Source: JBKDZR01 sp047971485
GTDB lineage: Bacteria; Pseudomonadota; Alphaproteobacteria; Rhodobacterales; Rhodobacteraceae
DNA length: 11,233 nt
Assembly: GCA_047971485.1 (NCBI GenBank)
Contig: JBKDZR010000140.1
Location: forward strand, 1-11,233
Reading direction: 5' to 3'
The notes below the pieces were generated by a model, which did no database searches, had not been told where the DNA came from, and was given only the letters and a program-made list of their open reading frames with translations. Positions 1 to 5,682 of this stretch are shown here, one piece after another (positions within the stretch are counted from its first letter, which is position 1; every line of letters begins with the position of its first letter). The position numbers and the translations under genes were made by a program.

Positions 1-265
1 CCTGTTGGGCGGCGAACCTGTTTTCTGCGATGGGCCAAAGGTCTATCCATTTGAGGAACCTACGCGAATCGCCGTCGGCATAGAGAAAACCTTGGTAGTA
101 GCCCGAATAGCCCATGTTGGCGTGCCGCCCTTGAGCGGCAATCCTTCCGGCCATGTCTAGCTTCGGCTGTATCAGTATGTCGCCTTCGGTAAGGTCGTCG
201 AGATCAATCGTTCTGTCTTTGAAGTCGTAGTAGTCGTGGATTTTTCCGGTTAGTTTTACTCGCAT
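1..265 (-). CDS. Hypothetical protein, partial (runs off left edge)
   Basis: An open frame begins at an ATG at 265-263 on the minus strand and stays open to position 1, giving 88 codons with no stop, so the 3' part lies outside the window. The start is supported by an AGAGG ribosome-binding-like sequence five bases upstream. The product begins MRVKLTGKIHDYYDF and is rich in Asp, Tyr and basic residues, with no signal peptide or membrane segment visible. I do not recognise a family. Its codon use is less GC-biased than that of the genes right of 880, and it lies beside a tRNA 3' end, so it could be cargo of an integrated element. That origin is an inference. Confidence 0.5.
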   Translation of the reverse strand, partial: MRVKLTGKIHDYYDFKDRTIDLDDLTEGDILIQPKLDMAGRIAAQGRHANMGYSGYYQGFLYADGDSRRFLKWIDLWPIAENRFAAQQ

Positions 266-323
266 AGGTGCCTCTATTGTTGCGTCGCGCACTGTGGCGG
301 AATCATCGGCAAAGGAACAGAGC

Positions 324-692
324 GTGGACCAATACCTAGTTTATTTCGTGCCGTTCATCGTGGTCGGGTTCGGGATCATGCTTGCGCCCTTCATATCCTA
401 CGGCTGGCCTAACTGGTTGACCCGCTTCGTAGAGTTCTGCGCCGAAATGGCGAACGGCGTATGGGTTGCAGGCGTCGCGCTCGTGATCCTACTCAGCCTT
501 GGCGTTCCCTTGCCAGCCGCAGCCGTCATTTCGTGGCCCGTCTGTTCTTCGCGGGTAGATACTTCGCGCGGCTTAGCGATGAATGGCAGGCTCGCAGCTA
601 CGAAATCAAGCGTCGGGCACGGGAAGAACGCGAACGGCGCGAAGCGGATGAACGCTCAAAACGCAGCTAAGTCGGCGTTCACGAACTCGTGA
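324..692 (+). pseudogene. Small two-helix membrane protein, probably frameshifted
   Basis: A frame opens with GTG at 324, preceded seven bases upstream by AAGGA (312-316). A second GTG at 294 lacks a good ribosome site. The N-terminal part has two likely membrane helices, YLVYFVPFIVVGFGIML and VWVAGVALVILLSLG, separated by a short loop. After about position 510 this frame (ending at 692) becomes low-quality sequence. The -1 frame, open from 461 to 670, instead gives an amphipathic stretch (HFVARLFFAGRYFARL) followed by a highly charged Arg/Glu tail, which looks like a genuine cytoplasmic end. The likely ancestral protein is therefore a join of the two frames, about 115 residues. No classical slippery heptamer is visible at the crossing, so mutation or sequencing error is likelier than programmed frameshifting. 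The function is unknown; a phage or island membrane protein is possible. Confidence 0.4.
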
Positions 693-792
693 CTTCGGCC
701 AATCTGACCCCTTCAAAGCCCTGAAAATCGCATGGGTAGTTCATGGGTAGGATTGCTTGATCGACAATTTCTCCAATGAAATAAATGGATAA
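693..792. other. Gene-free stretch left of the tRNA, with short direct repeat
   Basis: No convincing coding region occupies this stretch. It contains two copies of CATGGGTAG (731-739 and 742-750) separated by TT. The part nearest the tRNA is AT-rich. I see no hairpin plus T-run that would end the tRNA transcript, which would fit loss or displacement of the native terminator by an insertion. Confidence 0.45.
731..750. repeat. 9-bp direct repeat CATGGGTAG x2
   Basis: Two exact copies of CATGGGTAG are separated by two bases, about 45 bp from the 3' end of tRNA-Ser. Closely spaced short direct repeats beside an attachment site resemble arm-type recombinase-binding sites of integrative elements. 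That role is inference from position. Confidence 0.4.
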
Positions 793-882
793 TGGCGGAG
801 ACGAAGGGATTCGAACCCTCGAGACCCTTCCGGGCCTACTCCCTTAGCAGGGGAGCGCCTTCGACCACTCGGCCACGTCTCC
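793..882 (-). tRNA. tRNA-Ser(GCU)
   Basis: Read on the minus strand, the 90-base gene folds as a class II tRNA. The 7-bp acceptor stem GGAGACG pairs with CGTCTCC. The D-arm contains GCCGAGTGGTCGAAGGC. The anticodon stem CTCCC/GGGAG encloses loop CTGCTAA with anticodon GCT (846-848 on the plus strand, reading AGC/AGU). A long variable arm is typical of serine tRNAs. The T-loop is TTCGAAT, the discriminator is G, and CCA is encoded. The gene lies 60 bp downstream of fahA on the same strand. Its 3' end adjoins the lower-GC left segment. Confidence 0.97.
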
Positions 883-890
883 GCTGACGG

Positions 891-919
891 GTATAACCGC
901 GTAAGAGAAGGGAGTACAA
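891..919 (-). promoter_or_regulatory. Possible promoter for tRNA-Ser
   Basis: On the minus strand, TTGTAC (914-919) and TTATAC (891-896) are separated by 17 bases, and the -10-like box ends nine bases before the mature tRNA 5' end. The match to the sigma-70 consensus is only moderate. The tRNA could also be transcribed by readthrough from fahA, as I see no terminator between them. Confidence 0.3.
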
Positions 920-942
920 GGCGAAGTTTTCTCTGTCCGCGA

Positions 943-2247
943 TCACCCCGTCCTGCACGCCTTGTCCCTTGTGGGCTTGGCGTCCTCCCGGGCCCAGTCG
1001 GGCGCTGGGTGGGCGGGATGGATCTGGCCGGTGCAGGGGCCAAAGCCGATGCGATAGTCCGCCCCGCGCGCCGCACCATAGAGCGTCAGCCGATCCCCAT
1101 CCTCAAGAAAAGAACGGGTTTGGCCGCCCTTCAGGGCCAGCGGGTCCTGACCGCCCCAGCTCAGTTCCAGCAGGGAGCCGCGACTGTCGCGCGTGTCGCC
1201 TGAAATCGTGCCGGATCCCAGCAGGTCGCCGGTGCGCATGGGGCAGCCGCTGGTTGTGTGCTGGCACAGTTGCTGCGCGGGGGCATAGTACAGATTGGTG
1301 GCGTTGGTCCGGGTGATGATCGTCTCCGGCCCGTTTTCAGGCATCAGCCCGACCCAGAGATCAATATCATACAGCACGGGGCCCGGTTCGCGCAGATAGG
1401 GCAGCAGCGGCCGTTCCCGGGCTGGTGCAGGGGAGCGAAAGGGGGCCAGCGCGGCCGTGGTCACGATCCAGGGGCTGATCGTCGTTGCCGTTGCCTTGGA
1501 CTGGAACGGGCCCAGGGGCTGATATTCCCAAGCCTGGATGTCCCGGGCGGACCAGTCGTTCAACAGGACGTAGCCAAAGATCATCTCATCGGCCTGAGCG
1601 ACCGAGACCATGCCGTTTGATGGGACACCGACGATAGCGCCAAGTTCAAGTTCCATGTCGAACCGTGCCGAAGGAGCAAAGCGGGGCAGCGTGTCCCCCT
1701 GGGCCTTGATCTGCCCCCAGGGCCGGTGGATCGGGGTGCCCGAGACCACCACGGATGAGGCCCGCCCGTTATAGCCGATGGGGATGGACAGCCAGTTGGG
1801 AGGCAAGGCATTGTCCGGCCCCCGGAACATGCTGCCCACATTGAAGGCATGGGATTTCGAGGCATAGAAATCCGTGTATTCGGCAAGGGTGAAGGGCAGG
1901 TGCAGCCGGGATTCGGCGCGCCGGACCAGCAGTTGGGACAGGTCGTCGGCCCCCTGGGCCAGCAGGGCGGTCAGTTGCCGGCGGAGATCGGCCCACAGGG
2001 TGGGTCCGGCGGCCATCACGGGGTTCCAGGCGCCGCTCTGCAGCAGCGGCCCGCCTGGCAACACCAGTCGCCCAGCCCGCTCGGCGGCGGCGGCATCCAG
2101 GATCCGGTCGCCAATGGCCACGCCACAGCGCGGTTCCGTTCCCTCGGTGGAAAATACGCCATAGGGCAGGTTGTTCAGTGGAAAGTCGGTGTCCGGATCA
2201 TTGGCGCTATCAACCCAGGAGATCAGAAGATTCATCGCTTTCGTCAT
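943..2247 (-). CDS. fahA: Fumarylacetoacetase
   Basis: Hydrolyses 4-fumarylacetoacetate to fumarate and acetoacetate, the last step of the homogentisate branch of tyrosine and phenylalanine catabolism, in the cytoplasm. The 434-residue product has the family N-terminus (SWVDSANDPDTDFPLNNLPYG, up to residue 30) and the catalytic domain from about residue 120. The visible active-site set corresponds to the mammalian enzyme: Asp126 and Tyr128 in EYTDFY, His133 in KSHAFN, metal ligands Glu199 and Glu201 in MELELG, Asp231 in NDWSARD, then Gln238, Tyr242 and Lys251, and Thr347 in GSGTISG. The start ATG (2247-2245) overlaps the hmgA stop as ATGA, implying translational coupling; an in-frame ATG four codons later (2235) is the alternative. 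About 20 residues extend beyond the conserved end (GFGPCTGQIHPA) and look unstructured. Confidence 0.96.
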   Translation of the reverse strand: MTKAMNLLISWVDSANDPDTDFPLNNLPYGVFSTEGTEPRCGVAIGDRILDAAAAERAGRLVLPGGPLLQSGAWNPVMAAGPTLWADLRRQLTALLAQGADDLSQLLVRRAESRLHLPFTLAEYTDFYASKSHAFNVGSMFRGPDNALPPNWLSIPIGYNGRASSVVVSGTPIHRPWGQIKAQGDTLPRFAPSARFDMELELGAIVGVPSNGMVSVAQADEMIFGYVLLNDWSARDIQAWEYQPLGPFQSKATATTISPWIVTTAALAPFRSPAPARERPLLPYLREPGPVLYDIDLWVGLMPENGPETIITRTNATNLYYAPAQQLCQHTTSGCPMRTGDLLGSGTISGDTRDSRGSLLELSWGGQDPLALKGGQTRSFLEDGDRLTLYGAARGADYRIGFGPCTGQIHPAHPAPDWAREDAKPTRDKACRTG

Positions 2248-3659
2248 CCTGTCTGCCCATCATCCTGTCCGGGCGCGGGGCCTCCGTCTTCCCACATGCC
2301 TTCGGGCGTGCCGTCGAACCGCTTTTTCAGGCCGCGCCAGCAGTCGATGTAATCGTCCTGCAGGGGGGCCTCTTGGGCGGCGAAGGCGGTCAGGTGCTGG
2401 GGAAAACGGGTTTCGAACATGAAGGACATGGTGTTGTCCAGCTTGTTGGGGCGCAGATCGGCGCGGCTGGCGGTCTCGAAGGCGGCGGTATCGGGGCCGT
2501 GGGGCAGCATCATGTTATGCAGGCTCAGGCCGCCGGGCGCGAAGCCCTGGGGCTTGGCGTCGTATTCGCCATAGATATTGCCCATCAGTTCGGACATCAC
2601 GTTCTTGTGGTACCAGGGCGGACGAAAGGTGTTTTCGGCCACCATCCAGCGTTCGCGGAACAGCACGAAGTCGATATTGGCGGTGCCGGGAACACCGGAC
2701 GGGGCGGTCAGCACCGTGAAGATGGACGGGTCGGGGTGATCGAACAGAACCGCACCCACCGGGCAATAGTCGTGCAGGTCATATTTCACCGGCGCGTAAT
2801 TCCCGTGCCAGGCCACCACATCCAGTGGGGACTGACCGATCCGGGTTTCATGGAACTGGCCCTGCCATTTGATCACCAGACGTGAGGGGACCTCGCGATC
2901 TTCGAAAGCCGCAACGGGGGCCTTGAAGTCACGCCGATTGGCCAGGCAATTGGCGCCGATCGGCCCGCGCCCGGGCAGCTCGAATTTCTGGCCATAATTC
3001 TCGCAGACGAACCCACGCGCGGGGCCCTCGGTTACCGCGACCCGATAGGCCAGGCCACGCGGCAACAGGGCGATTTCCCCGGGGGCAAGATCAATAATCC
3101 CCAGTTCGGTATGAAAACGCAGTTTTCCTTCTTGAGGAACGACCAGCAATTCACTGTCAGCGCTGTAAAAATATTCATCCTGCATGGAGGCGGTGACCAG
3201 ATAGACATGGCTGGCCATCCCGGTTTGGGTATGAACATCGCCCGCGGTGGTCATCGTGTGCATGCCGGTGATCCAGGTCAGATCCCGGTCGGCATGGGGC
3301 AGCGGATCCCAGCGATACTGGCCCAGGCTGGCGACATCGGGCAGGATATGCGGGGCCGATTTCCAATGGGGTATCTCGATCCGTTTGTAGCGGCCGGAAT
3401 GCTTGACCGAGGGGCGGATGCGATAGCACCAGGTGCGTTCGTTCTGGTGGCTGGGCGCGGTAAAGGCGGTGCCGGAAAGCTGTTCACCATAAAGACCATA
3501 CGCGCATCTCTGTGGGCTGTTGCGGCCCCGCGGCAGGGCGCCGGGCAGGGCCTCGGTTTCGAAGTCATTGCCGAAACCGGACATGTAGCCCGGCGTCGTT
3601 GCCGTTGCCGCCGCCATGGCCGTTGGGCCGGCGGCGCGGGTCGGGTTGGATTTGGTCAT
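2244..3659 (-). CDS. hmgA: Homogentisate 1,2-dioxygenase
   Basis: Non-haem Fe(II) dioxygenase that opens the ring of homogentisate to give 4-maleylacetoacetate, in the cytoplasm. The 471-residue product begins the conserved region at YMSGFGNDFETEALPGALP (about residues 25-43). Iron ligands are visible as His351 in FRPPWYHKN, Glu357 in MSELMG and His387 in LPHGPD. The acid-base His308 lies in FDHPDPSIF. The spacings 308-351-357-387 match those of the human enzyme residues 292-335-341-371. The start at 3659 is chosen because GGGAGGAG (3665-3672) sits five bases upstream and translation from here gives near-normal family length. The frame is open to 3839, but those extra 60 residues are Pro-rich, resemble no family N-terminus, and their start has no ribosome site. 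It is co-transcribed with fahA. Confidence 0.96.
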   Translation of the reverse strand: MTKSNPTRAAGPTAMAAATATTPGYMSGFGNDFETEALPGALPRGRNSPQRCAYGLYGEQLSGTAFTAPSHQNERTWCYRIRPSVKHSGRYKRIEIPHWKSAPHILPDVASLGQYRWDPLPHADRDLTWITGMHTMTTAGDVHTQTGMASHVYLVTASMQDEYFYSADSELLVVPQEGKLRFHTELGIIDLAPGEIALLPRGLAYRVAVTEGPARGFVCENYGQKFELPGRGPIGANCLANRRDFKAPVAAFEDREVPSRLVIKWQGQFHETRIGQSPLDVVAWHGNYAPVKYDLHDYCPVGAVLFDHPDPSIFTVLTAPSGVPGTANIDFVLFRERWMVAENTFRPPWYHKNVMSELMGNIYGEYDAKPQGFAPGGLSLHNMMLPHGPDTAAFETASRADLRPNKLDNTMSFMFETRFPQHLTAFAAQEAPLQDDYIDCWRGLKKRFDGTPEGMWEDGGPAPGQDDGQTG

Positions 3660-3664
3660 GGGTT

Positions 3665-3672
3665 CTCCTCCC
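3665..3672 (-). promoter_or_regulatory. Strong ribosome-binding site fixing the hmgA start
   Basis: GGGAGGAG on the minus strand ends five bases before the ATG at 3659. It favours this start over the longer open frame beginning at 3839. Confidence 0.75.
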
Positions 3673-3826
3673 GCATGCTCCGGGGGCATACTGGGCAAGG
3701 GCGCGGTGAACTGCAAGCGTGGCATGGCTTGAGGGCTGTCCCCTTGAAATCCCGGCGGGTCCGTTGCGGTAGGGCGAGCCTCCTCCGGGCTGCTTTGGGC
3801 TGTGTGTCTTGGCCGAAGGATCCTTG

Positions 3827-3857
3827 GATCACTTTTCACTTTTAGAGAAAACTGATC
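3827..3857. promoter_or_regulatory. Candidate operator: 31-bp imperfect inverted repeat
   Basis: The left arm GATCACTTTTCAC (3827-3839) and the reverse complement of the right arm (3845-3857), GATCAGTTTTCTC, agree at 11 of 13 positions, with a 5-base spacer TTTTA. The repeat lies immediately downstream of the TTGACG box of the leftward promoter candidate and 80 bases before the AcnX start. It could therefore bind a dimeric regulator controlling one or both units. A tandem CACTTTT pair (3830-3843) is embedded in it. No regulator gene is in the window to pair it with. Confidence 0.45.
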
Positions 3858-3858
3858 G

Positions 3859-3864
3859 CGTCAA
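3859..3864 (-). promoter_or_regulatory. Possible -35 element of the hmgA-fahA promoter
   Basis: TTGACG on the minus strand matches TTGACA at five of six positions. The -10 region expected near 3836-3841 reads AAGTGA, which is a poor match, so the promoter call is weak. The adjacent inverted repeat covers the spacer and -10 zone, a repressor-like layout if the promoter is real. Confidence 0.25.
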
Positions 3865-3898
3865 TCTCACTCTTTTCAGGCGGAAATTGCGGCGCTAG

Positions 3899-3910
3899 CC
3901 TGAGATCAGG
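3899..3910. repeat. Short inverted repeat CCTGA-GA-TCAGG
   Basis: Perfect 5-bp arms around two bases, 28 bases upstream of the AcnX large-subunit start. It could be a half-operator or chance symmetry. It is not followed by a T-run, so it is not a terminator. Confidence 0.25.
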
Positions 3911-3937
3911 ACAGGGCCACAACGCTGGGGAGGAGCG

Positions 3938-5212
3938 ATGCAGCTGACCGATCAGGAACGCGCCATGCGCGACGGCGCCCAGGGCGATGCCGTGGCCCGG
4001 GCCATGGATCTGCTGATCCGCTATGGGCAGGCGCTGGGGGCTGAACGGCTGGTCGAAACCCGCAATGTGGCCGGCGCCTTCAATGCCTCGACCCCCTCGG
4101 TGCGGCATATGGCCGAAGATGGCTTTGACCGGGTGTTTTCCGAACTGAACCTCGACAGCGATGATGTGGTGGATATCCCGCGCATGGCGGTGCCAACCTG
4201 TCAGCTGATCTCGGGCATTGATCTGGACAATTCTGTCATCCAGGGGGTGGAGCCGGAGCTGACCGATTTGCAGCGCAAATCCGAGGCCTATCTGGGCAAG
4301 CGCGGCATCAACCTGATGTGTACCTGCACGCCCTATCAGGTGGGCAATGTGCCGGTGCGGGGCGAGCATTGCGCCTGGATGGAAAGCTCGGCGGTCATCT
4401 ACTGCAACTCGGTTCTGGGGGCGCGGACCAATGTCGAGGGCAAGGAAAGCACCGGGGCGGCGGGGCTGACCGGACGGATCCCCTATTGGGGCCTTCACCT
4501 GCCGGAAAACCGCCATGCCAACCGCCTGATCCGGGTCGAGACCGATGTTGATGACATGGCCGATTGGGGGGTGCTGGGCTATTTTGCCGGCTTTGAGGTC
4601 GAGGAAGACCAGCCCGCTTTCGAGGGGCTGACCCATCAGCCAGACCTGATGAAGCTGAAGCATTTCGGGGCAGCCGCCGCATCCTCTGGCGGGGTCGAGA
4701 TCTACCACATGCCGGGCATCACGCCTGAGTTTCAGACCCTTGAGGCGGCATTCGGCGGCCACCCCATGCCAGATCCCATCGTTTTCGGGGCCGCAGAAAA
4801 GCGCCGCACCTGGGAACGGCTGCAGAATGCCAGTGACCGCAAGCTGGATTTCGTCATGCTGGGCTGTCCGCACAATTCCATCGAACAGATGTCGCGTGTG
4901 GCCGAACTGCTGGAGGGCCGGCGGATCCATCCCGACACGGCGATGTGGATCCATACACCACGGGCCATCCGCCAGATTGCCGACCGTTCCGGCTATACCG
5001 ACATCATCCGTGCCGCCGGTGCCGAGGTGATGAGCGATACCTGCCCGGCCATTTCCCGCCGCGTGCCGCAGGGGGTGCGGGTCATGGCCACCGACAGCGC
5101 GAAACAGGCCCATTACCTGCCGGCCATCGCCAAGGTGCAGGGCTGGTATGGATCGGTTGAACAATGCGTCGAAAGCGCCATTGCCGGCGAATGGCTGGGG
5201 GTGGTTCGATGA
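3938..5212 (+). CDS. Aconitase X (AcnX) large catalytic subunit, DUF521 family
   Basis: Catalytic subunit of an aconitase-superfamily dehydratase. Characterised AcnX enzymes include bacterial cis-3-hydroxy-L-proline dehydratase and archaeal phosphomevalonate dehydratase, both iron-sulfur dependent. The 424-residue product shows the family blocks CTCTPYQVGN (128-137), ESSAVIYCNSVLGARTN (149-165), LGCPHNS (308-314) and SDTCPA (366-371). Cys130, Cys310 and Cys369 are the likely cluster ligands by position; extra cysteines occur at 88, 128, 145, 156 and 410. The separate swivel subunit follows with an ATGA overlap, so this is the two-subunit type rather than the fused one. A strong GGGGAGGAG lies just before the ATG. 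The substrate cannot be read from sequence. The neighbouring TRAP transporter, flavoenzyme and dioxygenase point to a dehydration step in catabolism of an imported hydroxy acid or hydroxy amino acid. Confidence 0.9.
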   Translation: MQLTDQERAMRDGAQGDAVARAMDLLIRYGQALGAERLVETRNVAGAFNASTPSVRHMAEDGFDRVFSELNLDSDDVVDIPRMAVPTCQLISGIDLDNSVIQGVEPELTDLQRKSEAYLGKRGINLMCTCTPYQVGNVPVRGEHCAWMESSAVIYCNSVLGARTNVEGKESTGAAGLTGRIPYWGLHLPENRHANRLIRVETDVDDMADWGVLGYFAGFEVEEDQPAFEGLTHQPDLMKLKHFGAAAASSGGVEIYHMPGITPEFQTLEAAFGGHPMPDPIVFGAAEKRRTWERLQNASDRKLDFVMLGCPHNSIEQMSRVAELLEGRRIHPDTAMWIHTPRAIRQIADRSGYTDIIRAAGAEVMSDTCPAISRRVPQGVRVMATDSAKQAHYLPAIAKVQGWYGSVEQCVESAIAGEWLGVVR

Positions 5213-5625
5213 GCGTGCTGACCCTGCGGGGCCGTGGTGTGGTCGGCGGTCGGGTGCGCGCCGAGGCCCTGGTGACCACCCAGACGATTTCCGGCTGGGG
5301 CGGGATCAACGAACGCGATGGATCTGTCATCGAACTGCGTCACCAGCTTCAGGGGCAAAGCTTCGCCGGCAAGGTGCTGGTATTTCCCGGGGCCAAGGGG
5401 TCCTCGGGCTGGTCGGCCTATTTTCACATGTGCCGGCTGAACGGGGTTGCCCCGGCGGCGATGATCTTTACCCGGATGACCACCAAGATCGCCCTGGGTG
5501 CCGTGGTCACGCGGGTGCCGGCAGTGACCGATCTGGATGGCGACCCGCTGGACCTGATCCGCACGGGCGACATGGTTGAGGTCGATGGCGATGCCGGTAC
5601 TGTAAGGATTGTCACACCTGGTTAA
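5209..5625 (+). CDS. Aconitase X small (swivel) subunit, DUF126 family
   Basis: This 138-residue swivelling domain closes over the active site of the AcnX large subunit. Family signatures are ISGWGGINERDGSVIE (28-43) and FPGAKGSSGWSAYFH (59-73). The serine pair at 65-66 in the GKGSS segment corresponds to the region that supplies the catalytic serine in AcnX and aconitase-type enzymes. The start ATG (5209-5211) overlaps the large-subunit stop as ATGA, and a GGGGGTGG stretch lies just upstream, so the two chains are probably made in equal amounts by coupled translation. The frame is open further upstream (an ATG-like start at 5164), but that extension overlaps the large subunit and is Arg-rich with no family character. 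It would form a heterodimer with the preceding gene product. Confidence 0.9.
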   Translation: MSVLTLRGRGVVGGRVRAEALVTTQTISGWGGINERDGSVIELRHQLQGQSFAGKVLVFPGAKGSSGWSAYFHMCRLNGVAPAAMIFTRMTTKIALGAVVTRVPAVTDLDGDPLDLIRTGDMVEVDGDAGTVRIVTPG

Positions 5626-5670
5626 GGCCGGGCCGCATGGGCGCCTTGGGGAAGGTGTCCTTTGAAAACA

Positions 5671-5676
5671 GGGAGG
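5671..5676 (+). promoter_or_regulatory. Ribosome-binding site fixing the TAXI protein start
   Basis: GGGAGG lies six bases before the ATG at 5683. It decides that start over the upstream in-frame TTG at 5662. Confidence 0.65.
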
Positions 5677-5682
5677 AAAACG

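Larger units (their letters stand above)
1..792. mobile_element. Candidate edge of an integrated island or prophage remnant at tRNA-Ser
   Basis: This stretch is visibly less GC-rich than everything right of 880. It holds only an unrecognised gene and a broken small membrane protein, and it abuts the 3' end of a tRNA-Ser gene. Tyrosine-recombinase elements commonly integrate at tRNA 3' ends and lie on the downstream side, which is this side. No integrase, excisionase or phage structural gene is visible, and the second att copy would lie outside the window. The call rests on composition and position only. Confidence 0.35.
3660..3937. promoter_or_regulatory. Divergent control region between hmgA and the AcnX operon
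   Basis: These 278 bases separate two divergent transcription units and should hold promoters for both. The right half (about 3815-3910) is locally AT-richer and dense in symmetry: an AAGGATCCTT palindrome (3816-3825), a 31-bp inverted repeat (3827-3857) and CCTGA-GA-TCAGG (3899-3910). For hmgA, a TTGACG box (3859-3864, minus strand) is a good -35 candidate, but no convincing -10 box follows at 17 bases. If used, it would leave a leader of roughly 170 nt. That leader holds an imperfect 15-bp palindrome (3675-3689) just before the ribosome site. No clear sigma-70 promoter could be fixed for the rightward operon. Confidence 0.55.

Noticed and set aside
461..670. A 69-residue plus-strand frame as an independent gene
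   Set aside because: Its first part lies inside the membrane-helix coding region of the other frame and looks like shadow sequence; only the C-terminal part looks real, so it is better treated as the continuation of a frameshifted gene.
3842..5164. A 440-residue open frame on the minus strand opposite the AcnX large subunit
   Set aside because: It lies fully antisense to a gene with clear AcnX motifs. Its His/Gly/Pro-rich translation resembles no family and is the kind of frame that high-GC codon bias creates opposite real genes.
3938..5212. Quinolinate synthase (NadA) was my first reading, from gene length and the three iron-sulfur-type cysteines
   Set aside because: The internal motifs (ESSAV..NSVLGARTN, LGCPHNS, SDTCPA) and the following DUF126-type swivel gene fit AcnX instead; NadA motifs are absent.
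5624..5650. Possible hairpin AAGGC...GCCTT after the AcnX small subunit
   Set aside because: Only a 5-bp stem with a mismatch beyond it and no T-run; the next gene begins within 60 bases with a strong ribosome site.
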